DNA of 64,000 nucleotides from Mesorhizobium atlanticum (GCF_003289965.1 NZ_QMBQ01000006.1:248001-312000); one strand, 5' to 3'; positions 17,326-26,459 are shown, counted from the stretch's first letter. The notes: generated from the letters alone by a model not told the origin. Program-made: numbers and translations.

Positions 17326-17774
17326 CAGAAAAGCCGGATGAGCAGCGCCCCGGCGAGCAGCATTACCGCGCCGGCGACGCGGCCGAGCGAGATTTCGCGC
17401 ACCGCCACGCCAAGGAAGCCGGCGCGGTCGATCAACATGCCGGCGAGCAACTGCCCGGCGACCAGGAAGGCCATGAGCGCCGCCGCGCCGATGCGCGGCG
17501 TGAGGATGGTCGACAACGTGACATAGAAGCCGCCGAGCATGCCGCCGGCGATGAACAGCCAGGGCGCCGGCGCCTTCCAGTCGAGCGAGATGCCCTGCAG
17601 CCTCACCACCGCGAAGGCAATGATGCCGAGCACGATCGCGCCCGACAGGAAGGAGAACGCGGCGGCGGCCACGGGAAGGCCGAGGCCGCGCGCCAGTTGC
17701 GAGTTGATCGGCGCCTGGATGGCGATGAAGGCGCCGGACAGGATGCCAAGCAGGGACCAGACTGCGCCCATCAT
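17325..17774 (-). CDS. DMT-superfamily membrane protein (YdcZ/DUF606)
   Basis: A 149-residue inner membrane protein with five hydrophobic segments, the size of the YdcZ/DUF606 half-transporters of the drug/metabolite superfamily. The N-terminus has the typical GAFIAIQAPINSQLARGLG loop. Half-size proteins of this type probably dimerise. Its substrate is unknown. It lies between the cyclophilin genes and queA, 1 bp overlapping queA, so it is part of the same transcription unit. Confidence 0.85.
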   Translation of the reverse strand: MMGAVWSLLGILSGAFIAIQAPINSQLARGLGLPVAAAAFSFLSGAIVLGIIAFAVVRLQGISLDWKAPAPWLFIAGGMLGGFYVTLSTILTPRIGAAALMAFLVAGQLLAGMLIDRAGFLGVAVREISLGRVAGAVMLLAGALLIRLF

Positions 17775-17784
17775 CGTTATTCCC

Positions 17785-18297
17785 TTACTTGACGTCGGCC
17801 GCGACCTTCAGCGACACGATCTTGTCCGGATCTTGCACCGGCTCGCCGCGCTTGATCTTGTCGACATTCTCCATGCCTTCGATGACCTGGCCCCACACCG
17901 TGTACTGGCGGTTGAGGAAGGCGGCGTCGTCGAAGCAGATGAAGAACTGCGAATTCGCCGAATTCGGGTTCTGGGCGCGCGCCATCGAGCAAGCGCCGCG
18001 GCCATGATTGGCGTTGGAGAACTCGGCCTTGAGGTCCGGCTTGTCGGACCCGCCCATGCCGGCGCGGGACGGCGCATACGTGGGCTTCGAGGAATTGCCG
18101 AACTTGACGTCGCCGGTCTGCGCCATGAAACCGTCGATGACGCGGTGGAAGACGACGCCGTCATAGGCGCCCTCACGCGCCAGCTCCTTGATGCGGGCGA
18201 CGTGGCCGGGGGCCAGTTCGGGATACATTTCGATGACGACCTTGCCCTTGGTCGTTTCCATGATGAGCGCGTTCTCGCGATCCTTGATCTCAGCCAT
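17785..18297 (-). CDS. Peptidylprolyl isomerase, cyclophilin type, cytoplasmic
   Basis: A 170-residue cyclophilin without signal peptide. The catalytic FHRVIDGFMAQTGD and the substrate-pocket ARAQNPNSANSQFFICF segments are present. It speeds proline cis-trans isomerisation in protein folding. The upstream gene is a paralogue with signal peptide (30 bp away), giving one cytoplasmic and one periplasmic enzyme in tandem. Ribosome site AAAGGA before ATG 18297. Confidence 0.93.
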   Translation of the reverse strand: MAEIKDRENALIMETTKGKVVIEMYPELAPGHVARIKELAREGAYDGVVFHRVIDGFMAQTGDVKFGNSSKPTYAPSRAGMGGSDKPDLKAEFSNANHGRGACSMARAQNPNSANSQFFICFDDAAFLNRQYTVWGQVIEGMENVDKIKRGEPVQDPDKIVSLKVAADVK

Positions 18298-18327
18298 GTC
18301 AGAAATCCTTTTTGAAAATTGAGGGGT

Positions 18328-18933
18328 TTATTTGCTGTCGGCGGCGATGCGAACCTTGATCATGCGGTCCGGGTCGGTGACCGTGCCGTTATCGGCCTCG
18401 TCGCCCTTCTTGATCTTGTCGACGAGGTCCATGCCGCTCGCCACCTTGCCGACGATCGTGTACTGGCCATCGAGGTTCGGCGCCGGCGCAAACATGATGA
18501 AGAACTGCGAGTTGGCCGAATTCGGGTCCTGCGAACGGGCCATGCCGACCACGCCGCGGGTGAACTGCTCGCTCTGCGAGAATTCGGCCGGCAGGTCGGG
18601 CAAATCGGAACCGCCGGTGCCGACGGCTTGCGGGTTGAAGCCCTTCTTCATGTTGCCGAACTTGACGTCGCCGGTCTGCGCCATGAAGCCGTCGATGACG
18701 CGGTGGAAGGCGACATTGTCATAGGCTCCGTCGCGCACCAGCTTCTTGATCTGCGCGACATGCTTGGGCGCCAGGTCGGGGCGCAGCGCAATCGTCACGT
18801 CGCCATCCTTGAGAGTGATGATCATGGTGTTTTCCTTGTCGGCGGCGACGGCCGGCCCGGATGCTGCAAAAAGGGATGCCGCGAAAAGGCCGGCAAGCAC
18901 GACGAGGAACGAAGCAAGCTTCTTCAGCTGCAT
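18328..18933 (-). CDS. Peptidylprolyl isomerase, cyclophilin type, exported
   Basis: A 201-residue cyclophilin with an N-terminal signal peptide of about 30 residues (MQLKKLASFLVVLAGLFAAS, ending AVAA), so it acts in the periplasm. The catalytic segment FHRVIDGFMAQTGD is identical to that of the downstream cytoplasmic copy, and ARSQDPNSANSQFFIMF follows. Duplicated tandem arrangement is likely an ancient gene duplication. Lies between coaD and the cytoplasmic cyclophilin. Confidence 0.93.
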   Translation of the reverse strand: MQLKKLASFLVVLAGLFAASLFAASGPAVAADKENTMIITLKDGDVTIALRPDLAPKHVAQIKKLVRDGAYDNVAFHRVIDGFMAQTGDVKFGNMKKGFNPQAVGTGGSDLPDLPAEFSQSEQFTRGVVGMARSQDPNSANSQFFIMFAPAPNLDGQYTIVGKVASGMDLVDKIKKGDEADNGTVTDPDRMIKVRIAADSK

Positions 18934-18951
18934 GGGGATCTCCGGGAAAGC

Positions 18952-19452
18952 CTATTTGGTGAACTTGGCGTTGAGCGCGCCGGCAACGGCCGCCGGCACG
19001 AATGGGCGGATGTCGCCGCCCATCGAGGCAATCTGGCGCACGAGTGTGGCGGTAATGGTGCGCACCGACGGGCTGGCGGGGAGAAAGACCGTCTGCAGTT
19101 CCGGCGCCATCGTCTCGTTCATGCCGGCCATCTGCATCTCGTAGTCGAGGTCGGTGCCGTCGCGCAGTCCCCGGATGATGATCGAGGCGCCGTGCTTGCG
19201 GGCCGCGTCGATGACCAGCCCGTCGAAGGAAACGACCTTGATACGACCGCTATCCTTACCGAATTCAGCCTTGGTCGCGGCCTCGATCAGTTGCACGCGT
19301 TCCTCGAAAGAAAACAACGGCTTCTTGCCTGGATGGATGCCGATTGCCGCATAGACGGTGTCGGCCACTGCCAGCGAGGCTTTCAGCACATCGAGATGGC
19401 CGTTGGTCAGCGGGTCGAAGGAGCCAGCGTAAAGGGCGGTGCGTTCGGTCAT
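18952..19452 (-). CDS. coaD: Phosphopantetheine adenylyltransferase
   Basis: A 166-residue nucleotidyltransferase that makes dephospho-CoA from 4'-phosphopantetheine and ATP, the fourth step of CoA synthesis. The N-terminal GSFDPLTNGHLDV holds the T/HxGH nucleotide motif, and IIRGLRDGTDLDYEMQMAGMN is the conserved central block. Length is typical. First gene of the minus-strand run coaD - cyclophilins - YdcZ - queA - unknown - tgt; gaps between these genes are below 35 bp. Confidence 0.95.
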   Translation of the reverse strand: MTERTALYAGSFDPLTNGHLDVLKASLAVADTVYAAIGIHPGKKPLFSFEERVQLIEAATKAEFGKDSGRIKVVSFDGLVIDAARKHGASIIIRGLRDGTDLDYEMQMAGMNETMAPELQTVFLPASPSVRTITATLVRQIASMGGDIRPFVPAAVAGALNAKFTK

Positions 19453-19595
19453 GGCAGGCTTCTAGCGGGCGAGCGTACGGAAGGCAAATCCGATTAATTG
19501 CGGGCATCCGTGAACCATTTCGCGGACATGAACGACACATGAATGCGACAATCACGAACGTTTCACGCAGCGTTCACTAGGTTGCCGCTTCAAGA

Positions 19596-19620
19596 GGTGA
19601 AACCAAATCACCATTTCACC
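19596..19620. promoter_or_regulatory. Dyad GGTGAAA-N11-TTTCACC before the 50-aa ORF
   Basis: A perfect 7-bp dyad with 11-bp spacing, ending 26 bp before the ATG of the small ORF at 19647. It may be a regulator site or a 5' leader hairpin. A second weaker dyad GAACG/CGTTC lies just upstream (about 19556-19575). Confidence 0.4.
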
Positions 19621-19646
19621 CGTTGTAAGCGCAGGAGAACACGCAA

Positions 19647-19799
19647 ATGCTGATCTACATGCTTGCCGCAGCAATGACCATCGTGATGCTCATCGCGACC
19701 GCGTTCGGGTTGCACCAGGAAGCGGCGCGGGTGCGCGTCAAGGCCAACACCAAGCGCCTCGATGGTTTCGCCCACCGCAACGTCTACCGTCGCCACTGA
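19647..19799 (+). CDS. Small membrane protein, 50 aa
   Basis: A short ORF with a good AGGAGA ribosome site 8 bp before the ATG. The product begins MLIYMLAAAMTIVMLIATAF, a single membrane span, followed by a basic cytoplasmic tail (about ten Arg/Lys/His residues). Codon third positions are mostly G/C, as in neighbouring genes. A GC-rich hairpin terminator follows 15 bp after the stop. No family recognised; probably a real but uncharacterised small membrane protein. Confidence 0.6.
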   Translation: MLIYMLAAAMTIVMLIATAFGLHQEAARVRVKANTKRLDGFAHRNVYRRH

Positions 19800-19813
19800 T
19801 CCCAACATGATCG

Positions 19814-19834
19814 AACCGGCCCAAGGGGCCGGTT
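19814..19834. terminator. Hairpin between the small ORF and gyrA
   Basis: AACCGGCCC (19814-19822) pairs perfectly with GGGCCGGTT (19826-19834) around the loop AAG. It lies between the converging 50-aa ORF and gyrA. There is no long T-tract on either side, so termination may be partial. Confidence 0.6.
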
Positions 19835-19849
19835 GAGCCAGACGAGACC

Positions 19850-22636
19850 CTATTCGCCCCCGCCCGTATCGTCCGCCCCAGCCTCGTTCGAGGCCACGTC
19901 TTCCGCCTCTTCGTCCGACTGCGGCTCCGAAATCCGCTCCACCGAGACCACCTTTTCGCCTTCGGCCGTGTTGAAGATCGTCACGCCCTTGGTGGCGCGG
20001 CTGGCGAAGCGTATGCCGTTGACCGGCACCCGGATCACCGTGCCGCCGTCCGAAACCAGCATGATCTGATCGTCATTGCCGACCGGGAAGGTCGCGACCA
20101 GGCGGCCGATCTCAGCCGTCTTCGACACGTCGGTGGCGCGGATGCCCTTGCCGCCGCGGCCCGTCAGGCGGAAGTCGTAGGACGACGAGCGCTTGCCGTA
20201 GCCGTATTCCGTTACCGTCAGCACGAGCTGCTCATGCGCCTTGAGGAACTCGTAACGCTCCTCGGAAAGCTCGGCTTCCTCGCCGACCTCCTCATTGGTG
20301 AGCGCGACCTCCTCTTCCTCGCCCGCGCCGCCGGCGGCAAGCCGGCGCTCGGCCGCCGCACGCTTGAGGTAGGCTGCGCGCTCGGCGGGTGACGCATCGA
20401 CATGCTCGATGATCGACATCGAGATGATGCGGTCGGTCTCGGCCATGCTTATGCCGCGCACGCCGACGGAATTGCGGCTCTGGAAGACGCGGACGTCGGA
20501 GACCGGGAAACGGATGCACTGGCCGGAATTCGCCGTCAGAAGCACGTCGTCATTGTCGGTGCAGGTCTCCACTCCGAGGATCTCGTCGCCCTCTTCCTCC
20601 AGCTTCATGGCGATTTTGCCGTTGCGGTTGACCTGGACGAAATCGGACAGCTTGTTGCGGCGCACGGTGCCGCGCGTGGTGGCGAACATCACGTCGAGCT
20701 CGCCCCAACTTGTCTCGTCCTCCGGCAGCGGCATGATCGTGGTGATGCGCTCACCCTGCTCGAGCGGCAGCATGTTGATCAGCGCCTTGCCGCGCGATTG
20801 CGGGTTGCCGATCGGCAGCCGCCAGACCTTTTCCTTGTAGACGATGCCGCGCGAGGAGAAGAACAGGACCGGCGTATGCGTGTTGGCCACGAACAGCCGG
20901 GTGACGAAATCCTCTTCCTTGGTCGACATGCCGGAGCGGCCCTTGCCGCCGCGGCGCTGCGCCCGGTAGAGCGAGAGCGGCACGCGCTTGATGTAGCCGG
21001 AATGGCTGACGGTGACGACCATGTCCTCGCGCTGGATCAGGTCCTCGTCTTCCATGTCCGCCCCGCCCTCGGAGAGCTCGGTGCGGCGCGGCGTGCCGAA
21101 CTCGTCCCGGACCGCGATCAGCTCGTCCTTGACGATCTGCTGGATGCGTGCGCGCGACGACAAAATATCAAGGAAATCAACGATCTCTGCGCCGATCTTG
21201 TTCAACTCGTCGGCGATCTCGTCGCGACCGAGCGCGGTCAGGCGCTGCAGGCGCAGGTCGAGAATGGCGCGCGCCTGTTCCTCGGAGAGATTGTAGGTGC
21301 CGTCCTCGTTGATGCGATGGCGCGGATCGTCGATCAGCTTGATCAGCGGCGCGACGTCATGCGACGGCCAGCGCCGCTCCATCAACTGCTCGCGCGCCGT
21401 CTGCGGATCGGGCGCGGTGCGGATGAGCTTGATCACCTCGTCGATGTTGGCGACGGCGATCGCCAGGCCAACAAGGACATGGGCCCGCTCGCGCGCCTTG
21501 CGCAGCAGGTATTTGGTGCGGCGGCTGATCACCTCCTCGCGGAAGCCGACAAAGGCTTTCAGCATGTCGATCAGCGTCATCACTTCCGGCTTGCCGCCGT
21601 TCAGCGCCACCATGTTGGCGCCGAACGAGGTCTGCAGCGGCGTGAAGCGGTAAAGCTGGTTGAGGATGACGTCGGCGACGGCCTCGCGCTTCAGTTCGAT
21701 GACGACCCGGTAGCCTTGGCGGTCGCTCTCGTCGCGGATGTCGGAGATGCCGTCGATGCGCTTCTCGCGCACCAGTTCGGCCATTTTCTCGATCATCGCC
21801 GCCTTGTTCACCTGATAGGGGATTTCGGTGACGACGATGGATTCGCGGTCATTGCCGCGCCTTTCGATCTCGACGCGGCCGCGCATGACGATCGAACCGC
21901 GGCCGGTGGAATAGGCGCTGTAGATGCCGGAGCGGCCAAGCACGATGCCGCCGGTCGGGAAATCCGGGCCGGGCACGATCTCCATCAGCGCCGGCAGGTC
22001 GATGCCCGGGTTGTCGATGATCGCCATCGCCCCGTTGCACACTTCGGCGAGGTTGTGCGGCGGAATGTTGGTGGCCATGCCGACGGCGATGCCGCCCGAA
22101 CCGTTGACCAGAAGGTTGGGGAAGCGCGCGGGCAGTACCTTCGGCTCTTGTTCAGCGCCGTCGTAATTGTCCTGGAAATCGACCGTTTCCTTGTCGATAT
22201 CCTCCAGAAGCTCGTGCGCGACCTTGGTGAGCCGCGACTCGGTGTAGCGCATGGCCGCGGGCGGGTCGGCGTCGATGGAGCCGAAATTGCCCTGCCCGTC
22301 GATCAGCGGCACGCGCAGCGACCAGTCCTGCGCCATGCGCACCAGCGCGTCGTAGATCGAAGCGTCGCCGTGCGGATGGTATTTACCCATCACGTCACCG
22401 ACGATGCGCGACGATTTCACATGCTTGCGGTTCCAGTGGTAACCGCCTTCCTGCATGGCGTAGAGGATGCGCCGGTGCACCGGCTTCAGGCCGTCGCGCA
22501 CGTCGGGCAGCGCGCGGCTGACGATCACGCTCATGGCGTAATCGAGATAGGAGCGCTGCATCTCCTCGATGATCGAAATCGGCTCGATGCCGGTGGGGCC
22601 GCCGTCCGGCCCGCGCGGTGTCTTCTGGTCGGTCAA
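19850..22636 (-). CDS. gyrA: DNA gyrase subunit A
   Basis: A 928-residue type II topoisomerase subunit that cuts and rejoins DNA during negative supercoiling. The catalytic tyrosine is Tyr131 in AMRYTESRL. The quinolone region reads HPHGDASIYDALVRM, with Ala92 and Ser93 at the positions of E. coli Ser83 and Ala84. Six beta-pinwheel repeats form the C-terminus, which carries an extra charged insertion (residues about 735-775, rich in Ala/Glu/Arg) and an acidic tail; this explains the length above E. coli's 875. Start is TTG 22636. Confidence 0.96.
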   Translation of the reverse strand: MTDQKTPRGPDGGPTGIEPISIIEEMQRSYLDYAMSVIVSRALPDVRDGLKPVHRRILYAMQEGGYHWNRKHVKSSRIVGDVMGKYHPHGDASIYDALVRMAQDWSLRVPLIDGQGNFGSIDADPPAAMRYTESRLTKVAHELLEDIDKETVDFQDNYDGAEQEPKVLPARFPNLLVNGSGGIAVGMATNIPPHNLAEVCNGAMAIIDNPGIDLPALMEIVPGPDFPTGGIVLGRSGIYSAYSTGRGSIVMRGRVEIERRGNDRESIVVTEIPYQVNKAAMIEKMAELVREKRIDGISDIRDESDRQGYRVVIELKREAVADVILNQLYRFTPLQTSFGANMVALNGGKPEVMTLIDMLKAFVGFREEVISRRTKYLLRKARERAHVLVGLAIAVANIDEVIKLIRTAPDPQTAREQLMERRWPSHDVAPLIKLIDDPRHRINEDGTYNLSEEQARAILDLRLQRLTALGRDEIADELNKIGAEIVDFLDILSSRARIQQIVKDELIAVRDEFGTPRRTELSEGGADMEDEDLIQREDMVVTVSHSGYIKRVPLSLYRAQRRGGKGRSGMSTKEEDFVTRLFVANTHTPVLFFSSRGIVYKEKVWRLPIGNPQSRGKALINMLPLEQGERITTIMPLPEDETSWGELDVMFATTRGTVRRNKLSDFVQVNRNGKIAMKLEEEGDEILGVETCTDNDDVLLTANSGQCIRFPVSDVRVFQSRNSVGVRGISMAETDRIISMSIIEHVDASPAERAAYLKRAAAERRLAAGGAGEEEEVALTNEEVGEEAELSEERYEFLKAHEQLVLTVTEYGYGKRSSSYDFRLTGRGGKGIRATDVSKTAEIGRLVATFPVGNDDQIMLVSDGGTVIRVPVNGIRFASRATKGVTIFNTAEGEKVVSVERISEPQSDEEAEDVASNEAGADDTGGGE

Positions 22637-22809
22637 ATCAGGTCACAATCCAGTCGGGAATCACTGCATGCTTATATAGGAAGCCTCGCCGAAACTCCAA
22701 CGTCGGCCAGACTTTTCCAGAGACAATTTTGATGGTAATTTCAAATGGATACCGCTGATTGCGACGATATGGCCACCGTCGTTTTCGCCGTCATGCGGCA
22801 AGGTCGGCG

Positions 22810-24540
22810 ATGGATCGGGCAAAAACCGCAAGTGCTGTGAACCTGGCCTCGTGGCTGCCCTTGCGGGCGCTGAGCGGCTGGACGACGAAAGACCTCAACG
22901 GCGATCTGGCGGCCGGCGTCACACTGGCCGCGATCGCCATTCCCGAGCAGATGGCGACGGCGCGATTGGGCGGTTTCGCGCCGGAGATCGGCTTTTTCAC
23001 CTTCGTCGCCGGCTCGGTCGCCTTCGCGCTGGTCGGCGCCAACCGCCAGTTGTCGGCGGGCGCGGATTCGACGATCACGCCTCTGTTCGCCGGCGGCTTG
23101 GCGCTGATCGCCACCGCCGGCTCGCTGCATTACCTGGCGCTGGCTGCCATGCTGGCGCTGATGGTGGGGCTGCTGGTGGCGCTCAGCGGCATTTTCCGTC
23201 TCGGCTGGATTGCCGATCTCCTGTCCGTGCCGGTCACGACCGGTTTCCTCGCCGGCATTTCCGTCCATATCATCGTCTCGCAACTGCCCTCCTTGCTCGG
23301 CCTGCCGGCCGAAAGCGGCGAGACGGTGCGGCGCGCTGGCGAGATCGCCGCCAATCTCCACCTCACCAATCCCTGGAGCCTGGCAATCGGCCTCGGCGTC
23401 TTCGCCATCGTCTTCGCCGCCGGACAGGTCAGCGCGCGGATCCCGGCGGCGTTGATCGGCATGGTCCTGGCGACGCTTGGCGTTGTCGCCTTCGACTTGA
23501 AGAGCCGGGGCGTCGAGGTGCTCGGCGCCTTGCCGAACGGCTTGCCGGTCCCCGGCATGCCGACCGCCGACTTCCAGGACGCGCGGGCCCTTGTCCCGCT
23601 GGCATTGCTGATCGCCATCGTCGTCATGGTGCAGACGGCGGCCACCAGCCGCTCCTTCCCGCCGCGGGATGGCGAAGCGCCCGACGTCAACCGCGATTTC
23701 GTCGGCGTCGGCGCGGGCAGCATCCTGGCCGGCCTGTTCGGCGCCTTTGCCGTCAACGCCAGCCCGCCGCGCACGGCCATCGTCTGCCAGACAGGCGGCC
23801 GCTCGCAGCTTTCGGGTCTTATCGCGGCGGCCATCGTGCTAGCGCTCGGCGCTTTCGGCGGCACCCTGCTGGCCAATGTGCCGCAGGCGGCCCTTGCCGG
23901 CGTGCTGATGTTCGTGGCCCAGCATATCCTGCGCTGGCAGGTATTCGCCAAGGTCTGGCGCCAGGCGAAGATCGAGTTCGCGCTGATCGTGATCACGATG
24001 ATCGCCATCGTCGTGCTGCCGATCGAAACCGGCGTCGCGATCGGCATCGGCCTGTCGCTGCTGCACGGCATCTGGGGCTCGACGCGCACGGAGCCGATCG
24101 AGCTGGCCCAGGTGCCGGGCACTTCGGTCTGGTGGCCCCCGAGCGGTTCCAGCACAGGCGAGCGAGATCCCGGCGTGCTGGTGGTGGCGTTCCAGGCGCC
24201 GCTCTCCTTCGTCAACGCCGACCGTTTCAAACGCGGCCTGAGCGACCTGATCGACGCCAGGAGCGAGGATGTGAAGCTGGTGGTGCTGGAGGCCAGCAAC
24301 ATCGTCGAGATCGACTATACGGCCGCCCAGGCGCTGATCGACACCATCCGCCATTGTCGCGACAAAGGCGCGGTCTTTGCTATCGCGCGCATGGAATCGC
24401 TGCGCGCCCAGGCCGCGCTCAAGCGGTTCGGCATCGCTGACATCGTCGGCGCTGAGCGCATATTCCACAGCGTCGACGCAGCGATCAAAACACTTGGTCC
24501 GGGGAAACCACAGCTCAAGAAACAGGATAGCGTGCCATGA
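22810..24540 (+). CDS. SulP family anion transporter with STAS domain
   Basis: A 576-residue inner membrane protein of the SulP family (sulfate, bicarbonate or other anion uptake). The start of the transport domain is recognised by AAIAIPEQMATARLGG. About 12 membrane segments run to residue 430, then a cytoplasmic STAS domain (about 450-560, with VVLEASNIVEIDYTAAQALI). The ATG at 22810 or one 17 codons upstream could be used. Its last 4 bases overlap the next gene (ATGA), so it is coupled to the ParB/Srx-like protein. Substrate cannot be read. Confidence 0.9.
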   Translation: MDRAKTASAVNLASWLPLRALSGWTTKDLNGDLAAGVTLAAIAIPEQMATARLGGFAPEIGFFTFVAGSVAFALVGANRQLSAGADSTITPLFAGGLALIATAGSLHYLALAAMLALMVGLLVALSGIFRLGWIADLLSVPVTTGFLAGISVHIIVSQLPSLLGLPAESGETVRRAGEIAANLHLTNPWSLAIGLGVFAIVFAAGQVSARIPAALIGMVLATLGVVAFDLKSRGVEVLGALPNGLPVPGMPTADFQDARALVPLALLIAIVVMVQTAATSRSFPPRDGEAPDVNRDFVGVGAGSILAGLFGAFAVNASPPRTAIVCQTGGRSQLSGLIAAAIVLALGAFGGTLLANVPQAALAGVLMFVAQHILRWQVFAKVWRQAKIEFALIVITMIAIVVLPIETGVAIGIGLSLLHGIWGSTRTEPIELAQVPGTSVWWPPSGSSTGERDPGVLVVAFQAPLSFVNADRFKRGLSDLIDARSEDVKLVVLEASNIVEIDYTAAQALIDTIRHCRDKGAVFAIARMESLRAQAALKRFGIADIVGAERIFHSVDAAIKTLGPGKPQLKKQDSVP

Positions 24541-25160
24541 TCGACCCCCGAGAGCCCATAGTCACCCCGGTCCCGGTCGAGGAATTGAGGCCGACGCAGA
24601 TCACCGTTGGCATGCGGGAGGTTGCGCTGAAGCGCCAGATGATCCGGGTGCAGGACGCCAAGAAGAAGACCGGCGTCTTTCTGGGCAGACACATGGTGCC
24701 GGTGGTGCTCGGTCCGAAAAACCGCAGCTACGTCACCGATCACCATCATCTCGCCCGCGCCCTGCTCGAGGAAGGCGTCAAGGACGTGCTGGTGGCCGTG
24801 ATCAGCGACCTGTCCGCGCTCGACAAGGACGCGTTTCTTTTTGTGCTCGACAATCGCGGCTGGATGCACCCCTTCGACGAGAACGGCCGGCGACGCGATT
24901 ATTCGGCCATTCCAAAAACCATCGGCGAACTGGTCGACGATCCTTACCGGAGCATGGCGGGCGAACTGCGCCGGCAGGGTGGCTTTGCCAAGGACACGAC
25001 GCCGTTCAGCGAATTCATCTGGGCGGATTTCCTGCGCCGGCGCATCGACAAGGATGCGGTTGCCAAGAACTTCGACAAGGCGATGAAACAGGCGCTGGTT
25101 CTGGCCAAAGGCAAGGATGCGGATTACCTGCCCGGCTGGTGCGGGCCGACATCGGATTGA
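24537..25160 (+). CDS. ParB/Srx-fold protein (ParBc_2-like)
   Basis: A 207-residue soluble protein of the ParB/sulfiredoxin fold, of the kind often annotated 'chromosome partitioning protein ParB' (ParBc_2). The N-terminus carries PVEELRPTQITVGMREVALK and a YVTDHHHLARAL segment where ParB-type proteins bind nucleotide or DNA backbone. It has no helix-turn-helix and no ParA neighbour, so partitioning is unlikely. It overlaps the SulP gene by 4 bp, hinting at a regulatory or sulfur-related role for that transporter. Function is open. Confidence 0.8.
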   Translation: MIDPREPIVTPVPVEELRPTQITVGMREVALKRQMIRVQDAKKKTGVFLGRHMVPVVLGPKNRSYVTDHHHLARALLEEGVKDVLVAVISDLSALDKDAFLFVLDNRGWMHPFDENGRRRDYSAIPKTIGELVDDPYRSMAGELRRQGGFAKDTTPFSEFIWADFLRRRIDKDAVAKNFDKAMKQALVLAKGKDADYLPGWCGPTSD

Positions 25161-25378
25161 CGGAGTATCCGACCAACAACGGCAAACCTCATCAGCTCGA
25201 TCGGCGGCGTGATGGGCGCCTGGGCTTCCCTCCTCCCGCGCCGGAAAGAGCCGGATCAGGATTCAACGAGACATCGCCCTGATCAAGCCGACTGATTTAC
25301 CTCCCGCCTGTTTCCACCGCCCGGGCTTTGCTCTACCAATGCAGAGGCTGGGCTTCGCCCGGCGGGAGGGGACCAGCG

Positions 25379-26008
25379 ATGCCGAGTTTCGACAGCCTGT
25401 TCAACGCCTTCGTCACCATCTTGGTGACCATCGACCCGCCGGGGCTGGCGCCGCTCTTCCTCGCCGTCACGCGCGGCATGAACCGCGAGGAGCGCCAGCA
25501 GGTCTCGGTGCGCGCGTCGGTGATCGGCTTCCTGGTGATGGCGCTGTTTGCGATTGCCGGCGCCTCGATCCTGTCGGTGTTCGGCATAACGCTGCCGGCC
25601 TTCCGCGTCGCCGGCGGTTTTCTCTTGTTCTTCATCGCCTTCGAAATGGTGTTTGAGCGCCGCCAGGACCGCAAGGAGAAGATCGGCGACGTCGCCATCA
25701 CCAAGGACATGATCCACAACATCGCCGCCTTCCCGCTGGCGATCCCGCTGATCGCCGGCCCGGGCGCGATCTCGGCGACGGTGCTTTTGTCGGGACATTT
25801 CGAAGGCTTTGCCGCCCAGGCAGCCCTGGTCGGCATCATCTTCCTCTGCCTCGTCATCACCTACCTGGTTTTCGTGCTGTCGGAACGCATCGACCGCATC
25901 CTCGGCCAGACCGGCCGCTCGATCCTGACGCGCCTGCTCGGCGTCATCCTGGCAGCCTTGGCGGTGCAGTTCGTGGCCGACGGCGTCAGGGCATTGATGG
26001 CAGCTTAA
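25379..26008 (+). CDS. MarC family integral membrane protein
   Basis: A 209-residue protein with six hydrophobic segments, typical of MarC/UPF0056. It begins MPSFDSLFNAFVTILVTIDPPGLAPLF-like sequence, with the conserved D-P-x-G loop in the first segments and IPLIAGPGAISATVLL in the second half. ATG 25379 follows GGGAGGGG by 7 bp. Physiological substrate unknown; the family was once linked to multiple antibiotic resistance without firm support. Converges with OsmC. Confidence 0.88.
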   Translation: MPSFDSLFNAFVTILVTIDPPGLAPLFLAVTRGMNREERQQVSVRASVIGFLVMALFAIAGASILSVFGITLPAFRVAGGFLLFFIAFEMVFERRQDRKEKIGDVAITKDMIHNIAAFPLAIPLIAGPGAISATVLLSGHFEGFAAQAALVGIIFLCLVITYLVFVLSERIDRILGQTGRSILTRLLGVILAALAVQFVADGVRALMAA

Positions 26009-26033
26009 GCTGCTGCGAAGCCCACGTACTGCC

Positions 26034-26459
26034 CTACTTCACCATCGTCTCGACCACCTCGAAATCATGCGTGAGCGTCGCCGTCTTCGCCATCATCGCG
26101 GAGGCCGAGCAATATTTCTCGATCGAAAGGTCGATCGCCCTCTTCACCTTGTCGTGCGAGAGAGCTCGGCCCTTGACGATGAAATGCATGTGGATACGCG
26201 TGAACACTTTCGGGTCGGTCTCGGCACGGTCGGCGTCGAGCTCGACCACACAATCCTCGACCGCCTCGCGACCCTTCTCGAGGATGTGCACGACGTCATA
26301 GGCAGAGCAGCCGCCGGTGCCTATCAGCACCAGTTCCATCGGGCTCGGTCCAGGCGTCTTGCCGTCCGACCCATGTGCCGTGCCCAGCACCACCTTATGC
26401 CCGCTGCCGGACTCGCCGACAAAGGTGCGCTCCTCGACCCATTTGACGCGTGCTTTCAC
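26034..26459 (-). CDS. OsmC family protein
   Basis: A 141-residue OsmC/Ohr-fold protein. The N-terminus MKARVKWVEERTFVGESGSGH and the block SPMELVLIGTGGCSAYDVV holding the first redox-active cysteine are present; the second cysteine is in SIEKYCSASAMM. This is the YhfA/OsmC branch that reduces organic peroxides or binds them. Start is GTG 26459 with an AGGA site. Likely transcribed with the next two minus-strand genes back to ssb. Confidence 0.88.
   Translation of the reverse strand: MKARVKWVEERTFVGESGSGHKVVLGTAHGSDGKTPGPSPMELVLIGTGGCSAYDVVHILEKGREAVEDCVVELDADRAETDPKVFTRIHMHFIVKGRALSHDKVKRAIDLSIEKYCSASAMMAKTATLTHDFEVVETMVK

Noticed and set aside
20402..22732. 776-codon open frame opposite gyrA
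   Set aside because: Antisense shadow of gyrA; no recognisable domain and no ribosome site.
24537..25160. Chromosome partitioning function for the ParB-like protein
   Set aside because: No parA, no parS-like palindrome and no helix-turn-helix; only the fold is shared.
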